DNA of 64,000 nt from the NCBI RefSeq assembly GCF_002160055.1, contig NZ_NFJV01000001.1, positions 248,001 through 312,000 on the forward strand, read 5' to 3'. The translations under genes and the position numbers were made by a program. The notes beneath the pieces were generated by a model. It did not search any database. It was not told where the DNA came from and saw only the letters and a list, made by a program, of their open reading frames with translations. Numbering within the stretch: the stretch's first letter is position 1; each line of letters opens with the position of its first letter. This DNA is from Mediterranea sp. An20. GTDB lineage: Bacteria > Bacteroidota > Bacteroidia > Bacteroidales > Bacteroidaceae. This document shows, piece after piece, positions 22,311 through 32,207 of this stretch.

Positions 22311-24464
22311 CTACTCAGCCACCACCTCCACTACCCGGCTGCTCAGCTTCCTGGTAGAAAACAGGGGCAACCCCACCGTCATCAGGTATTCACCGGAAAA
22401 GACCTTGCCGTCGGCCGGCAATGAAGTCTGCACACCGGGCATCAGATTGATTTCCCGCACGCGATACATCTTATCAGCTTCTATACCCTGCAAGCGCACG
22501 GGCTGTGTCTTTTCCGCATAACGAGGATAAATATCGAAGGCAAACACCACAGCCCGGCTCTTGTCTTTGGTTACATACATGGACGAGGTATGGTTGCCTG
22601 CATAGGGAGATACCAGCCGGTAGAGGTCGCCCTCCAGAATAGCCGGTTTCAGGCGATTGTAGTTCTGCACGGCACCCTGACAGAATTCTGTTTCCTTTTC
22701 ATTTAGGTCGGACAGCTTGATGTCGAATCCCAGCTTGCCCATCATGGCCACATCGGTGCGGAACTTCACGCTTGTCCCGCTGTTCCACGTCGTGACATGC
22801 GCACATAGGGCTTTGGCGGGAAAGACCTGGGAGAATCCCCATTGGATAAACAGTCTCTCTATGGGGTCTGTGTTGTCACTGGGCCAGAATTCTGTGAAAT
22901 ACCGCAAAGCCTCGTAGTCGGAACGTCCGCCGCCACCCGAACAGAGCATCATGGGGAGGTCGGGATATTTAGCCTGAATGCGGTTGAGCACCCGATAAAG
23001 CCCGCGCACATAATCTATATACAGGTGCGACTGCCTGTCCTTCAGATACACAGAATAGATGTTGGTAATCGGACTGTTACAATCCCATTTGAAGAAAGCG
23101 ATGTCAGGATATTTAGTCAGCAGGCCGTCCACCACGCCGAACACATAATCCTGCACCTCCGGATTGCTCAGGTCGAGCACCAGCTGGTTACGGAAATAAT
23201 ACTCGTCGCGGTTGGGCAGATGTATCACCCAGTCCTTGTGCCGTTCATAGAGTTCGCTCTTGGGATTCACCATCTCCGGTTCAATCCAGATGCCGAACTT
23301 AATGCCTCGTTTTTTGGCCTCATCCGTCAGGAAGCCGATGCCGTGAGGCAGTTTGGAGGTCGTCTCCTGCCAGTCGCCTAAGCCCTGCTTGTCGCTGCTG
23401 CGCGGATACTTGTTGGCAAACCACCCGTCGTCCAGCAAAAACATATCCACCCCCAGACGGACAGCATCATCCATCAGCGTTACGAGCTTCTGCTCGTCAA
23501 AGTTGAAATAGGTAGCCTCCCAGTTGTTGAGCAGCGTCATACGAGTCTTGCCTCCGTCTTTCAGTTGGTGGTTGCGGGCCCAGTCGTGGAAGTTTCGGGA
23601 TGCCTGCCCCATGCCATCGGTGCTGTAGGTAAAGTAGAAATCGGGGGTGCGGAACACTTCGCCCTGCTTCAGCTCATATTCCGAAGCATACGGGTTGATA
23701 CCTGCCAGCAGGCGCAATTTCTGCTCGTTGTCCACCTCGAAAGTGAAACGGAAGTTACCTGTCCATCCCAGCGTGCCGACCAACACATCGCCGGCATTTT
23801 CACTGGCCGGACCGTCCAAAGACAAGACAAAGAATGGCGAACAGAACATGGAAGCCCGGGTGCCCAACTTCGTATCCAGCACTTTCTTGCCAAACGCCAG
23901 GGGCTGTTCCTGGGCATGAGCCTCCGAAGCCCAGTCGCCGGAAAATTCCGTCAGATAATACGCCGCACGGTCCAGGTGCAACATGGCAGAAGCATAATTG
24001 TAGAGCGTCACCGGCTTCTTCTCCGCATGGCAGATTTCGGCATAAGTCCGGATGACATTCTCGGCCACGTAGGCCGTGTAATGCAGCTTTACGGTCACCG
24101 GATATTGCTCGTCTTCCAACGTGATGACCGTCTCATTGACATCCGGCGCAAGCGCCTTTTGCTCATGCGACTTGTATTTCAGTGCCAGAGAAGGGTTGCC
24201 GTCGTTGTGCAGCACCCGGATGGCTGGCTCGAAATAATCTTTCATCCCATGTGTCAGATAAGCTTCCGTACCTGCCGGCAGATGCACCAAGTCGGCCTCG
24301 TGCGTCAGTTTCTTGCCCAAATAACACTGATAGAGGCGGCCGTCAGCAACCACACGGTAAATCAGACTTGCCGTCTTTGTCTCAATCCGAATGAAAGGTC
24401 TGTCTGCGGCCCTCAACAAAGACATACCCAACAGGCACATCCACAATAAAATAACTTTTCGCAT
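22311..24464 (-). CDS. Alpha-galactosidase, glycoside hydrolase family 36
   Basis: 717-aa exported enzyme (signal peptide MRKVILLWMCLLGMSLLRAA) that removes terminal alpha-galactose from oligosaccharides such as raffinose or from galactomannan. It has the GH36 landmarks: DMFLLDDGWF, GIKFGIWIEPEMVNP, FFKWDCNSPIT with the nucleophile Asp, and EFWPSDNTDPIERL with the acid/base Asp. Length is normal. No Sus genes or regulator adjoin it, so it is an isolated GH rather than part of a polysaccharide utilisation locus. Confidence 0.93.
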   Translation of the reverse strand: MRKVILLWMCLLGMSLLRAADRPFIRIETKTASLIYRVVADGRLYQCYLGKKLTHEADLVHLPAGTEAYLTHGMKDYFEPAIRVLHNDGNPSLALKYKSHEQKALAPDVNETVITLEDEQYPVTVKLHYTAYVAENVIRTYAEICHAEKKPVTLYNYASAMLHLDRAAYYLTEFSGDWASEAHAQEQPLAFGKKVLDTKLGTRASMFCSPFFVLSLDGPASENAGDVLVGTLGWTGNFRFTFEVDNEQKLRLLAGINPYASEYELKQGEVFRTPDFYFTYSTDGMGQASRNFHDWARNHQLKDGGKTRMTLLNNWEATYFNFDEQKLVTLMDDAVRLGVDMFLLDDGWFANKYPRSSDKQGLGDWQETTSKLPHGIGFLTDEAKKRGIKFGIWIEPEMVNPKSELYERHKDWVIHLPNRDEYYFRNQLVLDLSNPEVQDYVFGVVDGLLTKYPDIAFFKWDCNSPITNIYSVYLKDRQSHLYIDYVRGLYRVLNRIQAKYPDLPMMLCSGGGGRSDYEALRYFTEFWPSDNTDPIERLFIQWGFSQVFPAKALCAHVTTWNSGTSVKFRTDVAMMGKLGFDIKLSDLNEKETEFCQGAVQNYNRLKPAILEGDLYRLVSPYAGNHTSSMYVTKDKSRAVVFAFDIYPRYAEKTQPVRLQGIEADKMYRVREINLMPGVQTSLPADGKVFSGEYLMTVGLPLFSTRKLSSRVVEVVAE

Positions 24465-24498
24465 AATCTGCTTTTAAAGGGTGATACATACAAGGGTA

Positions 24499-24506
24499 CA
24501 AATATA
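24499..24506 (-). promoter_or_regulatory. -7 box of the alpha-galactosidase gene
   Basis: TATATTTG on the minus strand, 35 bases upstream of the ATG at 24464. Confidence 0.5.
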
Positions 24507-24631
24507 AAGAAAACAACCGACATCGCAAAACCTGGAGAGATGGACCGATACCTGGCACCAGCCCGACCTCCCGACTTCCCTTTTCCACGGGCATTCAAAA
24601 GGCGTATATCCTGCTATCAATCAAGCATTTA

Positions 24632-24719
24632 CTTCCAATATATAAGCACCCTGCTTCCCAGCGCCTGGCAATAGTCTGCTGAGCGCTTGGCAATGTACTG
24701 CTTAGCGCCTGGCAATTTC
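24632..24719. repeat. Array of four 22-bp units
   Basis: Units at 24632, 24654, 24676 and 24698. Units 2-4 share (G)AGCGC(C/T)TGGCAAT. Member of the dispersed 22-bp family. Confidence 0.65.
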
Positions 24720-24767
24720 TTACGAAGTGCAAACACCCGCCAGCAACCAACCTATCGAAATTTTCAC

Positions 24768-24775
24768 TATCTTTG
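24768..24775 (+). promoter_or_regulatory. -7 box of parE
   Basis: TATCTTTG, ending 24 bases before the ATG at 24799. It lies inside the longer frame that opens at 24727 and so supports the later start. Confidence 0.6.
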
Positions 24776-24798
24776 TGCCAAATTGCCGACTTGAGATT

Positions 24799-26745
24799 AT
24801 GGATACACCCGAAAACAACCTGACACTTCCGCTGGACGAAGAAAACAACACGCCGGACGCACAACAGCCCGCCGTAGATTACACCGAGGAGAACATCCGA
24901 CACTTAGACGACATGGAGCACATCCGTGTCCGCTCTGGCATGTACATCGGACGACTGGGCGACGGCGCGCAAAGCGACGACGGCATCTATGTGCTGCTGA
25001 AAGAAACGATAGACAACAGCATCGACGAGTTCAAGATGGGCGCAGGCAAGAAAATCGAGGTAAACATCGAAGACAACCGCCGCGTCAGCGTGCGCGACTA
25101 CGGGCGAGGCATTCCGCAAGGCAAGCTGGTGGAGGCGGTGAGCAAGCTGAACACGGGCGGCAAATACGACTCGAAGGCGTTCAAGAAAAGTGTGGGGCTG
25201 AACGGCGTGGGCATCAAGGCGGTAAATGCCCTGAGCAAGAGGTTTGAGGTGCGCAGCTACCGCGACGGAAAGGTGCGCGACGTCATCTTCGAACGGGGCG
25301 TGCTGCAAAGCGACATCACCGAGGAAAGTAACGAGGAGACCGGTACCTACATCTACTTTGAACCGGACGATACGCTGTTCGTGAACTTCAGTTTCCAGAA
25401 CCAGTTCGTGGAGAACCTGTTGCGCAATTATACTTACCTCAACACGGGGCTGACCTTTGTCTACAACGGACAGCGCATCCTCTCACGCCACGGCCTGGAA
25501 GACTTGCTGAAGGACAACATGACCAGCGAGGGCCTCTACGACATCATCCACCTCAAGGGCGAGGACATCGAGATTGCCTTCACCCATACCAACCAATATG
25601 GCGAGGAGTATTACTCTTTCGTCAACGGACAGCACACCACACAGGGCGGCACGCATCAGTCGGCCCTGAAAGAGCACTTGGCACGTACCATCAAGGAATT
25701 CTATAACAAGAACTTCGACTACGCCGACATCCGCAACGGACTGGTGGCTGCCATCGCCATCAACGTGGAAGAGCCGATGTTCGAGAGCCAGACCAAAACC
25801 AAGCTGGGCAGCAACAACATGTGGCCTGCCATCCCGCAGGAAAACAAACCCGCCGGACCGACCATCAACAAGTATGTGGGCGATTTCGTGAAGACCGAGG
25901 TAGACAACTACCTGCACAAGAACCCGCTGGTGGCCGAAGTGATGCTGCAGAAGATACAGGATTCGGAAAAAGAACGCAAAGCCATAGCCGGTGTCACAAA
26001 ACTGGCCCGCGAACGTGCCAAGAAAGCCAACCTGCATAACCGCAAGCTGCGTGACTGCCGCTACCACCTGAGCGACGGCAAAGGCAAGGAGCAGGAGGCA
26101 GAGTCGTGTATCTTCATCACCGAGGGCGATTCCGCCAGTGGCTCCATCACCAAAAGCCGCGACGTCAACACACAGGCTGTATTCTCGCTGCGGGGTAAAC
26201 CGCTGAACAGCTACGGGCTGACCAAGAAGGTGGTGTACGAAAACGAAGAGTTCAACCTCCTGCAGGCCGCCCTCAACATCGAAGACGGCATGGAAGGACT
26301 ACGCTACAACAAGGTCATCGTGGCGACGGATGCCGATGTGGACGGCATGCACATACGCCTGCTGATGATTACGTTCTTCCTCCAGTTCTTCCCCGACCTT
26401 ATCAAGAAGGGACACGTATATATCCTGCAAACACCCTTGTTCCGCGTGCGCAACAAGAAGAAGACCACCTATTGCTACACCGAAGAAGAACGCATCCGCG
26501 CCATCGGCGAGCTGGGACCCAACCCGGAAATCACCCGCTTCAAAGGACTGGGAGAAATCTCACCCGACGAATTCCGACACTTCATCGGCAAGGACATGCG
26601 CCTGGAGCCGGTCACCCTACGCAAGACAGACTCGGTCAAGGAAATGCTGGAGTTCTACATGGGCAAGAACACCATGGAACGCCAGAACTTCATCATACAC
26701 AACCTGGTGATTGAAGAAGATTTGGTGCAGGAGGAAAATGCCTGA
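24799..26745 (+). CDS. parE: DNA topoisomerase IV subunit B
   Basis: 648-aa type IIA topoisomerase ATPase subunit. The GHKL ATPase part shows [18 protein letters not shown] and [14 protein letters not shown]. The transducer domain follows, then the Toprim domain with [11 protein letters not shown] and [10 protein letters not shown]. The C-terminal [15 protein letters not shown] is typical. It works with ParC to decatenate daughter chromosomes. The start MDTPENN is chosen from the promoter position. It heads the run parE - RhuM-like gene - coaD - S41 peptidase. Confidence 0.93.
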   Translation: MDTPENNLTLPLDEENNTPDAQQPAVDYTEENIRHLDDMEHIRVRSGMYIGRLGDGAQSDDGIYVLLKETIDNSIDEFKMGAGKKIEVNIEDNRRVSVRDYGRGIPQGKLVEAVSKLNTGGKYDSKAFKKSVGLNGVGIKAVNALSKRFEVRSYRDGKVRDVIFERGVLQSDITEESNEETGTYIYFEPDDTLFVNFSFQNQFVENLLRNYTYLNTGLTFVYNGQRILSRHGLEDLLKDNMTSEGLYDIIHLKGEDIEIAFTHTNQYGEEYYSFVNGQHTTQGGTHQSALKEHLARTIKEFYNKNFDYADIRNGLVAAIAINVEEPMFESQTKTKLGSNNMWPAIPQENKPAGPTINKYVGDFVKTEVDNYLHKNPLVAEVMLQKIQDSEKERKAIAGVTKLARERAKKANLHNRKLRDCRYHLSDGKGKEQEAESCIFITEGDSASGSITKSRDVNTQAVFSLRGKPLNSYGLTKKVVYENEEFNLLQAALNIEDGMEGLRYNKVIVATDADVDGMHIRLLMITFFLQFFPDLIKKGHVYILQTPLFRVRNKKKTTYCYTEEERIRAIGELGPNPEITRFKGLGEISPDEFRHFIGKDMRLEPVTLRKTDSVKEMLEFYMGKNTMERQNFIIHNLVIEEDLVQEENA

Positions 26746-26778
26746 CCGACCCATCAGCCAACTACAACGCCCGAAATC

Positions 26779-27627
26779 ATGAAAGAATTGAATGAAATCA
26801 TCATATACCAGCCCGACGAGACAGTCAAATTGGAAGTCCGCATAGAGAATGAAACGGTGTGGCTGACGCAAGCCCAGCTTGTAGAGCTTTTCCAATCCAG
26901 CAAAGCCAATATCAGCGAGCACATCAAGCATATCTACGAACAAAAGGAGCTGACCGAAGCTGCAACTGTTCGGAAATTCCGAACAGTTCAAAGCGAGGGA
27001 GGAAGGCAAATCATGCGCAACCGCACGTATTACAATCTTGATGTTATCATCTCCGTAGGCTACCGGGTAAATACCCGGCGGGGCATCGAATTCCGCCAGT
27101 GGGCCAACAAAATCCTGAAAGAATACCTGCTGAAAGGTTATTCGTTCAATACACGCATGGAGAGGTTGGAACAACGGGTAAGCAAGACAGAAGAGCAAAT
27201 AGCTTTCTTCATACACACAGCGCTTCCGCCAGTAGAAGGAATTTTCTTCGACGGACAGATATTCGACGCCTACGTTTTTGCCTCTAACCTGATTAAATCG
27301 GCCAGGTGTTCCGTCGTTTTGATAGACAATTATGTGGACGAATCGGTACTGACTTTGCTCGACAAACGAAAGAGAGGGGTCACCGCCGCCATATATACAG
27401 GGAGAATGAACAAAGAACTGCGACTTGACCTGGAACGCCACAATACACAATATACCCCCATTGATGTGCACATCTGCACAAAGGTACATGACCGTTTCCT
27501 GTTGATTGACGACGAAGTGTATCACATCGGGGCATCCTTGAAAGATTTAGGTAAAAAACTGTTTGCCTTCTCCAAAATGCACTTGACTTCCACCGAATTA
27601 CTTCAGAAAACAACCGAAAGCATATGA
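26779..27627 (+). CDS. RhuM-family DNA-binding protein with C-terminal PLD-like domain
   Basis: 282 aa. The N-terminal part (about 1-125: [20 protein letters not shown] ... [12 protein letters not shown] ... [12 protein letters not shown]) is a RhuM-type winged-helix domain. A short heptad-like linker (125-142) leads to a C-terminal region where [10 protein letters not shown] (H237, R239, D244) and [12 protein letters not shown] match the HxKx4D pattern of phospholipase D-like nucleases with Lys changed to Arg. It sits between parE and coaD, and its TGA overlaps the coaD ATG. RhuM proteins are often linked to mobile or defence loci. Its base use looks more A-rich than its neighbours. It may be a toxin- or nuclease-like accessory gene; this is inference. 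Confidence 0.7.
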   Translation: MKELNEIIIYQPDETVKLEVRIENETVWLTQAQLVELFQSSKANISEHIKHIYEQKELTEAATVRKFRTVQSEGGRQIMRNRTYYNLDVIISVGYRVNTRRGIEFRQWANKILKEYLLKGYSFNTRMERLEQRVSKTEEQIAFFIHTALPPVEGIFFDGQIFDAYVFASNLIKSARCSVVLIDNYVDESVLTLLDKRKRGVTAAIYTGRMNKELRLDLERHNTQYTPIDVHICTKVHDRFLLIDDEVYHIGASLKDLGKKLFAFSKMHLTSTELLQKTTESI

Positions 27628-28085
27628 CCCGAGCCATCTTCCCCGGCACGTTCGACCCCTTCACCGCCGGACATGCCTCCATCGTCCGCCGCGCGCTGAC
27701 GTTCATCGACGAAATCGTCATCGCCATCGGCATCAACGAAAGCAAGCACACGCACTTCCCCTTGGAACAGCGCAAACGAATGATTGCCGACTATTATAGG
27801 CACGAACCGCGCATCACGGTCGAGGCCTACGACGGGCTGACCACCGACTTCGCCCGCCAGGTGGGGGCCAACCTCATCGTACGCGGCATACGCACGGTGC
27901 GCGACTTCGAATACGAAGAAACCATTGCCGACATCAACCGCAAGCTGACGGGCATTGAGACCATCCTGCTCTTCACCGAGCCGGAACTGACGTGCGTCAG
28001 TTCCACCATTGTGCGCGAACTGTTGAGCTTCGGCAAAGACATCAGCCAGTTTGTGCCGGAGGGAATGCAGCTCAATCAAGAATGA
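27624..28085 (+). CDS. coaD: Phosphopantetheine adenylyltransferase
   Basis: 153-aa enzyme of coenzyme A synthesis, converting 4'-phosphopantetheine and ATP to dephospho-CoA. The nucleotidyltransferase motif is [10 protein letters not shown] (T/HxGH), followed by [12 protein letters not shown] and [10 protein letters not shown]. Length is normal. Its ATG overlaps the stop of the RhuM-like gene (ATGA), so expression may depend on translation of that gene. Confidence 0.95.
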   Translation: MTRAIFPGTFDPFTAGHASIVRRALTFIDEIVIAIGINESKHTHFPLEQRKRMIADYYRHEPRITVEAYDGLTTDFARQVGANLIVRGIRTVRDFEYEETIADINRKLTGIETILLFTEPELTCVSSTIVRELLSFGKDISQFVPEGMQLNQE

Positions 28086-28118
28086 GAAAACGAACAACGA
28101 ATCATAAAATCAGACCTG

Positions 28119-29747
28119 ATGAAAAAGATAATCACATCTATCCTGTGCCTTGCCGCTTTCGGATGGCAAGCCCTGGCGCAAAGTAACATGCCTCTGCGCA
28201 AACTCCAGATGGCCGAGTTCGCCATCAGCCGCCTGTATGTTGACTCCGTGGACGAGAACAAGATGGTGGAAAGTGCCATCATCGAGATGCTGGCTCAGCT
28301 GGACCCGCACTCCACGTACAACAATGCCGAAGAAGTAAAAGCCATGAACGAACCGCTGCAAGGCAACTTCGATGGCATCGGCATACAGTTTCAGATGATA
28401 GAAGATACGCTGCTGGTCATACAGCCCGTCAGCGGAGGACCGTCGGAGAAGGTGGGCATCCTGGCAGGCGACCGCATCACCGCGGTGAACGACACGGTCA
28501 TTGCCGGCGTCAAGATGAGCACCGACGACATCATGAAGCGGCTGCGCGGTCCCAAAGGCACGAAAGTGAACCTTACCGTCATGCGGCGCGGCGTGGCCGA
28601 CCCGCTGCTTTTCAACGTGAAGCGCGACAAGATTCCCATCTTCAGCCTCGACGCCGCCTATATGATTCAACCCCAAATCGGTTATATCCGCATCAACCGC
28701 TTTGCCGCCACCACGGGCGAGGAATTTGCCAAAGCTCTGACGAAACTACAAAGAGAGGGCATGAAAGACCTCATCCTCGACCTGCAAGGCAACGGCGGAG
28801 GCTACCTGAATGCCGCCATCGACCTGGCCAACCAGTTTCTGAGCCAGAAAGAGCTTATTGTCTACACTGAAGGACGGGCTGAACGGCGACGCAACTTCCT
28901 GGCGCAGGGCAACGGACGCCTCACCGCCGGACGCCTCGTGGTGCTGGTTGACGAGTATTCGGCTTCGGCCAGCGAAATCGTGACAGGAGCCATACAGGAC
29001 TGGGACCGTGGTGTGGTTGTCGGCCGCCGCACTTTCGGAAAGGGATTGGTGCAACGCCCCATCGACCTGCCCGATGGCTCGATGATACGCCTTACCGTGG
29101 CACGCTATTACACTCCAGCAGGACGCTGCATACAGAAACCCTACGACACCTCTGCCAAGAACGGCGAAGACATGCTGGAGCAGTACCACCGCGACCTGCT
29201 GGACCGCTTCAACCACGGCGAACTGATGCACGCCGACAGCATCCACTTCCCCGACTCGCTGAAGTACCGCACCAAGCGGCTGCGGCGCACTGTCTATGGA
29301 GGAGGAGGCATCATGCCCGACTTCTTCGTGCCCATCGACACGACGCTCTACACCGACTGGCACCGCAATCTGGTGGCCAAAGGGGTCGTCATCCGCAGCA
29401 CCACGGGCTACATAGAGCAGCACCGCCAGGAACTGAAGAAGAAGTACAAAGATTTCAAGACCTTCGACAGAAAATTCAAGATAGACAACGATTTTATGGA
29501 CGAGGTGCTGGCGCTGGCGGAAAAAGAAAAAGTAACGTTCGACGAGAAACAGTATGAACACTCCCTGCCCTTACTGAAAACCCAACTGAAAGCTCTTATC
29601 GCCCGCGACTTGTGGGACATGAGTGAATATTTCCAGGTGATGAACACCACCGACCGCACCGTGCAGCAGGCACTGAAGGTGCTGAACGAAGGGGAGTACG
29701 AGCGAATCATGACACGCTCCGCACTTACACCTATAAGTATAGAATGA
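28119..29747 (+). CDS. S41 family C-terminal processing peptidase
   Basis: 542-aa exported protease. The signal peptide is MKKIITSILCLAAFGWQALAQ. A PDZ domain lies at about 85-175 (GPSEKVGILAGDRITAVNDTVIAGV). The catalytic core has the nucleophile Ser in DEYSASASEIVTGA and the general-base Lys in RRTFGKGLVQR. It probably trims periplasmic proteins at the C-terminus. It is the last gene of the parE run and converges on aqpZ across a terminator. Confidence 0.92.
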   Translation: MKKIITSILCLAAFGWQALAQSNMPLRKLQMAEFAISRLYVDSVDENKMVESAIIEMLAQLDPHSTYNNAEEVKAMNEPLQGNFDGIGIQFQMIEDTLLVIQPVSGGPSEKVGILAGDRITAVNDTVIAGVKMSTDDIMKRLRGPKGTKVNLTVMRRGVADPLLFNVKRDKIPIFSLDAAYMIQPQIGYIRINRFAATTGEEFAKALTKLQREGMKDLILDLQGNGGGYLNAAIDLANQFLSQKELIVYTEGRAERRRNFLAQGNGRLTAGRLVVLVDEYSASASEIVTGAIQDWDRGVVVGRRTFGKGLVQRPIDLPDGSMIRLTVARYYTPAGRCIQKPYDTSAKNGEDMLEQYHRDLLDRFNHGELMHADSIHFPDSLKYRTKRLRRTVYGGGGIMPDFFVPIDTTLYTDWHRNLVAKGVVIRSTTGYIEQHRQELKKKYKDFKTFDRKFKIDNDFMDEVLALAEKEKVTFDEKQYEHSLPLLKTQLKALIARDLWDMSEYFQVMNTTDRTVQQALKVLNEGEYERIMTRSALTPISIE

Positions 29748-29762
29748 GCAATGCCCTACGGC

Positions 29763-29824
29763 GTGTTTAGTGATGAGCGGTCTTTGGCAGGCACTACACC
29801 CCGCCGGGCCTCATCACTAAACAC
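29763..29824. terminator. Bidirectional terminator between S41 peptidase and aqpZ
   Basis: A perfect 15-bp stem: GTGTTTAGTGATGAG at 29763-29777 pairs with 29810-29824, around a 32-base GC-rich loop able to fold further. It lies between two convergent genes. Confidence 0.7.
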
Positions 29825-29842
29825 CCCTTTCAGGCAGAAAGG

Positions 29843-30526
29843 CTATTTCTTTTCATTGCCTATGGCATTCCACACCAACGCGCTGACTGCCGCTCCCACA
29901 AACGGAGCCACAATGAAGAGCCAAAGCTGAGACAAGGCTACTCCGCCCTCGAACAAAGCCGGACCGATGCTGCGCGCCGGATTGACCGATGTGCCGGTGA
30001 TGGGAATGCAGACAATATGCACAATGACCAGTGTCAGACCAATGGCCAGCCCGGCCAGATTACCGGCACCTTTCTTGCTGTCTGTCGTGCCCAGCACCAC
30101 CAGGACAAAGATAAACGTAAACACCGCTTCGGCAATGAAGGCCTGCAACATCATGCCGTCGGCATACGAATTGCTGCCCGTAGCCGTCGGTCCGTTGTGC
30201 GTCCCGGCAGATACCAGCAACCAAAGCAAAGCCGAACCAATAACGGCGCCTATCACCTGAAACAGCATATACATACCGGCATCCTTGCCCGTCATGCGGC
30301 CGGACAGCCACACCCCCAACGTGATGGCCGGATTGATGTGGCATCCGGAGATGCCTCCGACGGTATAAGCCATAGCTACCACAGCCAGGCCGAAGGCCAA
30401 AGCCACGCCCAGCGTTCCTACACCTGCGCTCACTGCGCCTGCTGCGTTGCCTGCAAAGATGGCACTGCCGCAACCCACCAATACAAGGACCATAGTCCCC
30501 ACCATTTCAGCTAAATACTTTTTCAT
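29843..30526 (-). CDS. aqpZ: Aquaporin Z-type water channel
   Basis: 227-aa six-helix membrane channel from MKKYLAEMVGTMVLVLVGCGS (30526). A longer in-frame start is not used because it would place the promoter inside the gene. Both NPA boxes are present: GCHINPAITLGVWL and TGTSVNPARSIGP; the flanking residues suit a water-selective rather than glycerol channel. Monocistronic by context. Confidence 0.93.
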   Translation of the reverse strand: MKKYLAEMVGTMVLVLVGCGSAIFAGNAAGAVSAGVGTLGVALAFGLAVVAMAYTVGGISGCHINPAITLGVWLSGRMTGKDAGMYMLFQVIGAVIGSALLWLLVSAGTHNGPTATGSNSYADGMMLQAFIAEAVFTFIFVLVVLGTTDSKKGAGNLAGLAIGLTLVIVHIVCIPITGTSVNPARSIGPALFEGGVALSQLWLFIVAPFVGAAVSALVWNAIGNEKK

Positions 30527-30556
30527 AAGCCTGATGATTTTAAAGTTTGTACGCTT

Positions 30557-30564
30557 CAAATATA
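30557..30564 (-). promoter_or_regulatory. -7 box of aqpZ
   Basis: TATATTTG on the minus strand, 31 bases before the ATG at 30526. Confidence 0.5.
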
Positions 30565-30702
30565 CAAAATTATCAGGCAAATTGTTCAATCTGCTTGCAT
30601 TTTATATGCAAGAAACCCAACCGGCTCCCTTTTAACCACACCGGCTCTTCCGGACAGGGTCGCAGGGAAAAGAAGGCAGTCTTTCCTCTCTGACTGACGG
30701 CG

Positions 30703-30768
30703 GCGGCTCCCAAGGGATAAGCAGCCGGCTCCCAAGGTACAGGCAGGCGGCTGCTAAGGTATAAGAAA
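30703..30768. repeat. Array of three 22-bp units
   Basis: Units at 30703, 30725 and 30747 of the form (G/C)CGGCT(C/G)C(C/T)AAGG(G/T)A(T/C)A(A/G)G. Member of the dispersed family, lying between aqpZ and the structured RNA. The surrounding ~300 bases hold no supported gene. Confidence 0.65.
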
Positions 30769-30908
30769 GAAACGTCAAAAGCCCCCTTCTCTGTCTCACC
30801 CCTCCCCATACGCCACAGACACAGAAACAGACGGTCCAGCAACTTCACATTTCAGAAAAACGGTGAAGGCAGGAGGCGTGACATGAAAACAATTTTTTAC
30901 ATTTTTTC

Positions 30909-30939
30909 TTTGCATCTTAAATAAAAGTATTTAACTTTG
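30909..30939 (+). promoter_or_regulatory. Promoter of the structured RNA
   Basis: TTTG at 30909-30912 and TAACTTTG at 30932-30939 with a 19-base spacer: a near-perfect Bacteroides housekeeping promoter. Confidence 0.75.
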
Positions 30940-30945
30940 CGCAGA

Positions 30946-31230
30946 CATCCAGCTGGCCGGTGGGTATAGCGAGAGGTCATGTTTCTTACAAACAAAGAAG
31001 GCGTTTACCAGACGCTATCTTCTGACTTCAAATCTCGCAAGTTTGAATCTCCAAGAAGATAGGGCAACGGAAGCGTCCATGGAGATGTATAGTTCAAACA
31101 CTATGCTTAGGTATGGTGTAGTGCATATTCATCTCGGCGTGGGCTAGCTGCGTTGCTTATCCTCGTAGATGGGCAATGCGAGAGCCTGAAGTCGGGATAA
31201 GCAGAAGTACAGACTCCCATGCCTTTTTTA
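30946..31230 (+). ncRNA. Candidate structured non-coding RNA (about 285 nt), unidentified
   Basis: A perfect promoter lies upstream and a T-run (31224-31229) ends the unit. Between them are three good hairpins: CTATCTTCT (31015-31023) with 31054-31062, enclosing TTCAAA/TTTGAA; GAGATG (31082-31087) with 31130-31135; and TGCTTATCC (31154-31162) with 31195-31203. No long ORF spans it. It lacks the invariant features I would expect of RNase P RNA, tmRNA or SRP RNA, and its ends do not form a long 6S-like stem. It could be a novel regulatory RNA or a long leader of the gene at 31284. Confidence 0.6.
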
Positions 31231-31283
31231 TTTTCTCACAAGTAAAGCCGAATCGGGGGAGACTATAGGTACACATTTCAGAC

Positions 31284-32174
31284 ATGAAAAAACGAATGGT
31301 TTCCCTGATGCTGTTTCTCTGCCTTTTCGCAGGAGGAATGTTCTGTCCATCATCCGCATCTGCACAGAAGACTGTGCGCCAGTCGGAAAAAATGCGTCCT
31401 GCCTGGCTCTCGGACAAGACTCCCCGCCCGACCAACGCCACCTTTCACTACCGCACTGTAGAAGCGCAAGGAAATACCCTCGACGAGGCACGGCGCCAAT
31501 GCCTGGTGGTTCTCTCCGAAGATGTGGAACGCACCTGGAAAGTGAGCGGCGGAGGCACACAGGATATTCGCGAAGTACAGACCAACGGAGAAATAGACTC
31601 CCGTTCCGTATTCACCTACCACTACAATGTGGCAGGAGAGGAAGTCAGCATCACCACCACCTGCTACGACGAATACTGGGAGTGTGTCCGATACCCTGAC
31701 GGTGCATTGCGTTACCACTGTTACATGCTTTTTGGGGTGGCAGACACGGCACAACCCGAATTCGACCGCCTGCGGTTCACCCGCAAATACGGCGCCCGCG
31801 GTCTGTGGCGCTCGCTCATCATCCCCGGCTGGGGACAAATGTATAAGGGCAGCACTGCCAAGGGATTGGGCATACTGGGCGGCGAAGCCGTGCTGGCTGC
31901 GGGTATCATCGTGTCCGAAAACCTGCGTAGCTCATACATCAAGAAGATGATTGAACAGCCTCAGCACCAGCAGACCTACAACAACCGCGCCGACAACTGG
32001 TGCAACATACGCAACGTGTGCATCGGAGCCGCCGCCGCACTCTATGTCTACAACTTAGTAGATGCCTTGGTGGCCAACGGGCGCAAACGGGCCGTCACCC
32101 AGAAACGCGTCTACCTCAGCCTGCAACCCGTGGCCGGCGACTGCAACGGTATCGGGCTGGCTGTCAACTTCTAA
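31284..32174 (+). CDS. Exported DUF5683-like protein
   Basis: 296 aa with a signal peptide (MKKRMVSLMLFLCLFAGGMFCPSSASAQ). The N-terminal half (30-165) has no recognised fold. The C-terminal half, from WRSLIIPGWGQMYKGSTAKGLGILGGEAVLAAGI to NVCIGAAAALYVYNLVDAL, fits DUF5683, a Bacteroidetes domain with two hydrophobic segments. It probably sits in the envelope. It starts 54 bases after the T-run of the structured RNA and precedes a lipoprotein gene by 33 bases. Confidence 0.65.
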   Translation: MKKRMVSLMLFLCLFAGGMFCPSSASAQKTVRQSEKMRPAWLSDKTPRPTNATFHYRTVEAQGNTLDEARRQCLVVLSEDVERTWKVSGGGTQDIREVQTNGEIDSRSVFTYHYNVAGEEVSITTTCYDEYWECVRYPDGALRYHCYMLFGVADTAQPEFDRLRFTRKYGARGLWRSLIIPGWGQMYKGSTAKGLGILGGEAVLAAGIIVSENLRSSYIKKMIEQPQHQQTYNNRADNWCNIRNVCIGAAAALYVYNLVDALVANGRKRAVTQKRVYLSLQPVAGDCNGIGLAVNF

Positions 32175-32207
32175 ACAAACAATAATCATCATTAACCATC
32201 CATCAAA

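Larger units (their letters stand above)
24465..24798. other. Divergent intergenic region with 22-bp array, no gene
   Basis: Holds the alpha-galactosidase promoter at the left, a four-unit 22-bp array in the middle, and the parE promoter at the right. No coding frame is supported. Confidence 0.5.

Noticed and set aside
30946..31230. Assignment to 6S, tmRNA, RNase P or SRP RNA
   Set aside because: The invariant sequences of RNase P and SRP RNA, the tRNA-like end of tmRNA and the long closing stem of 6S RNA were not found.
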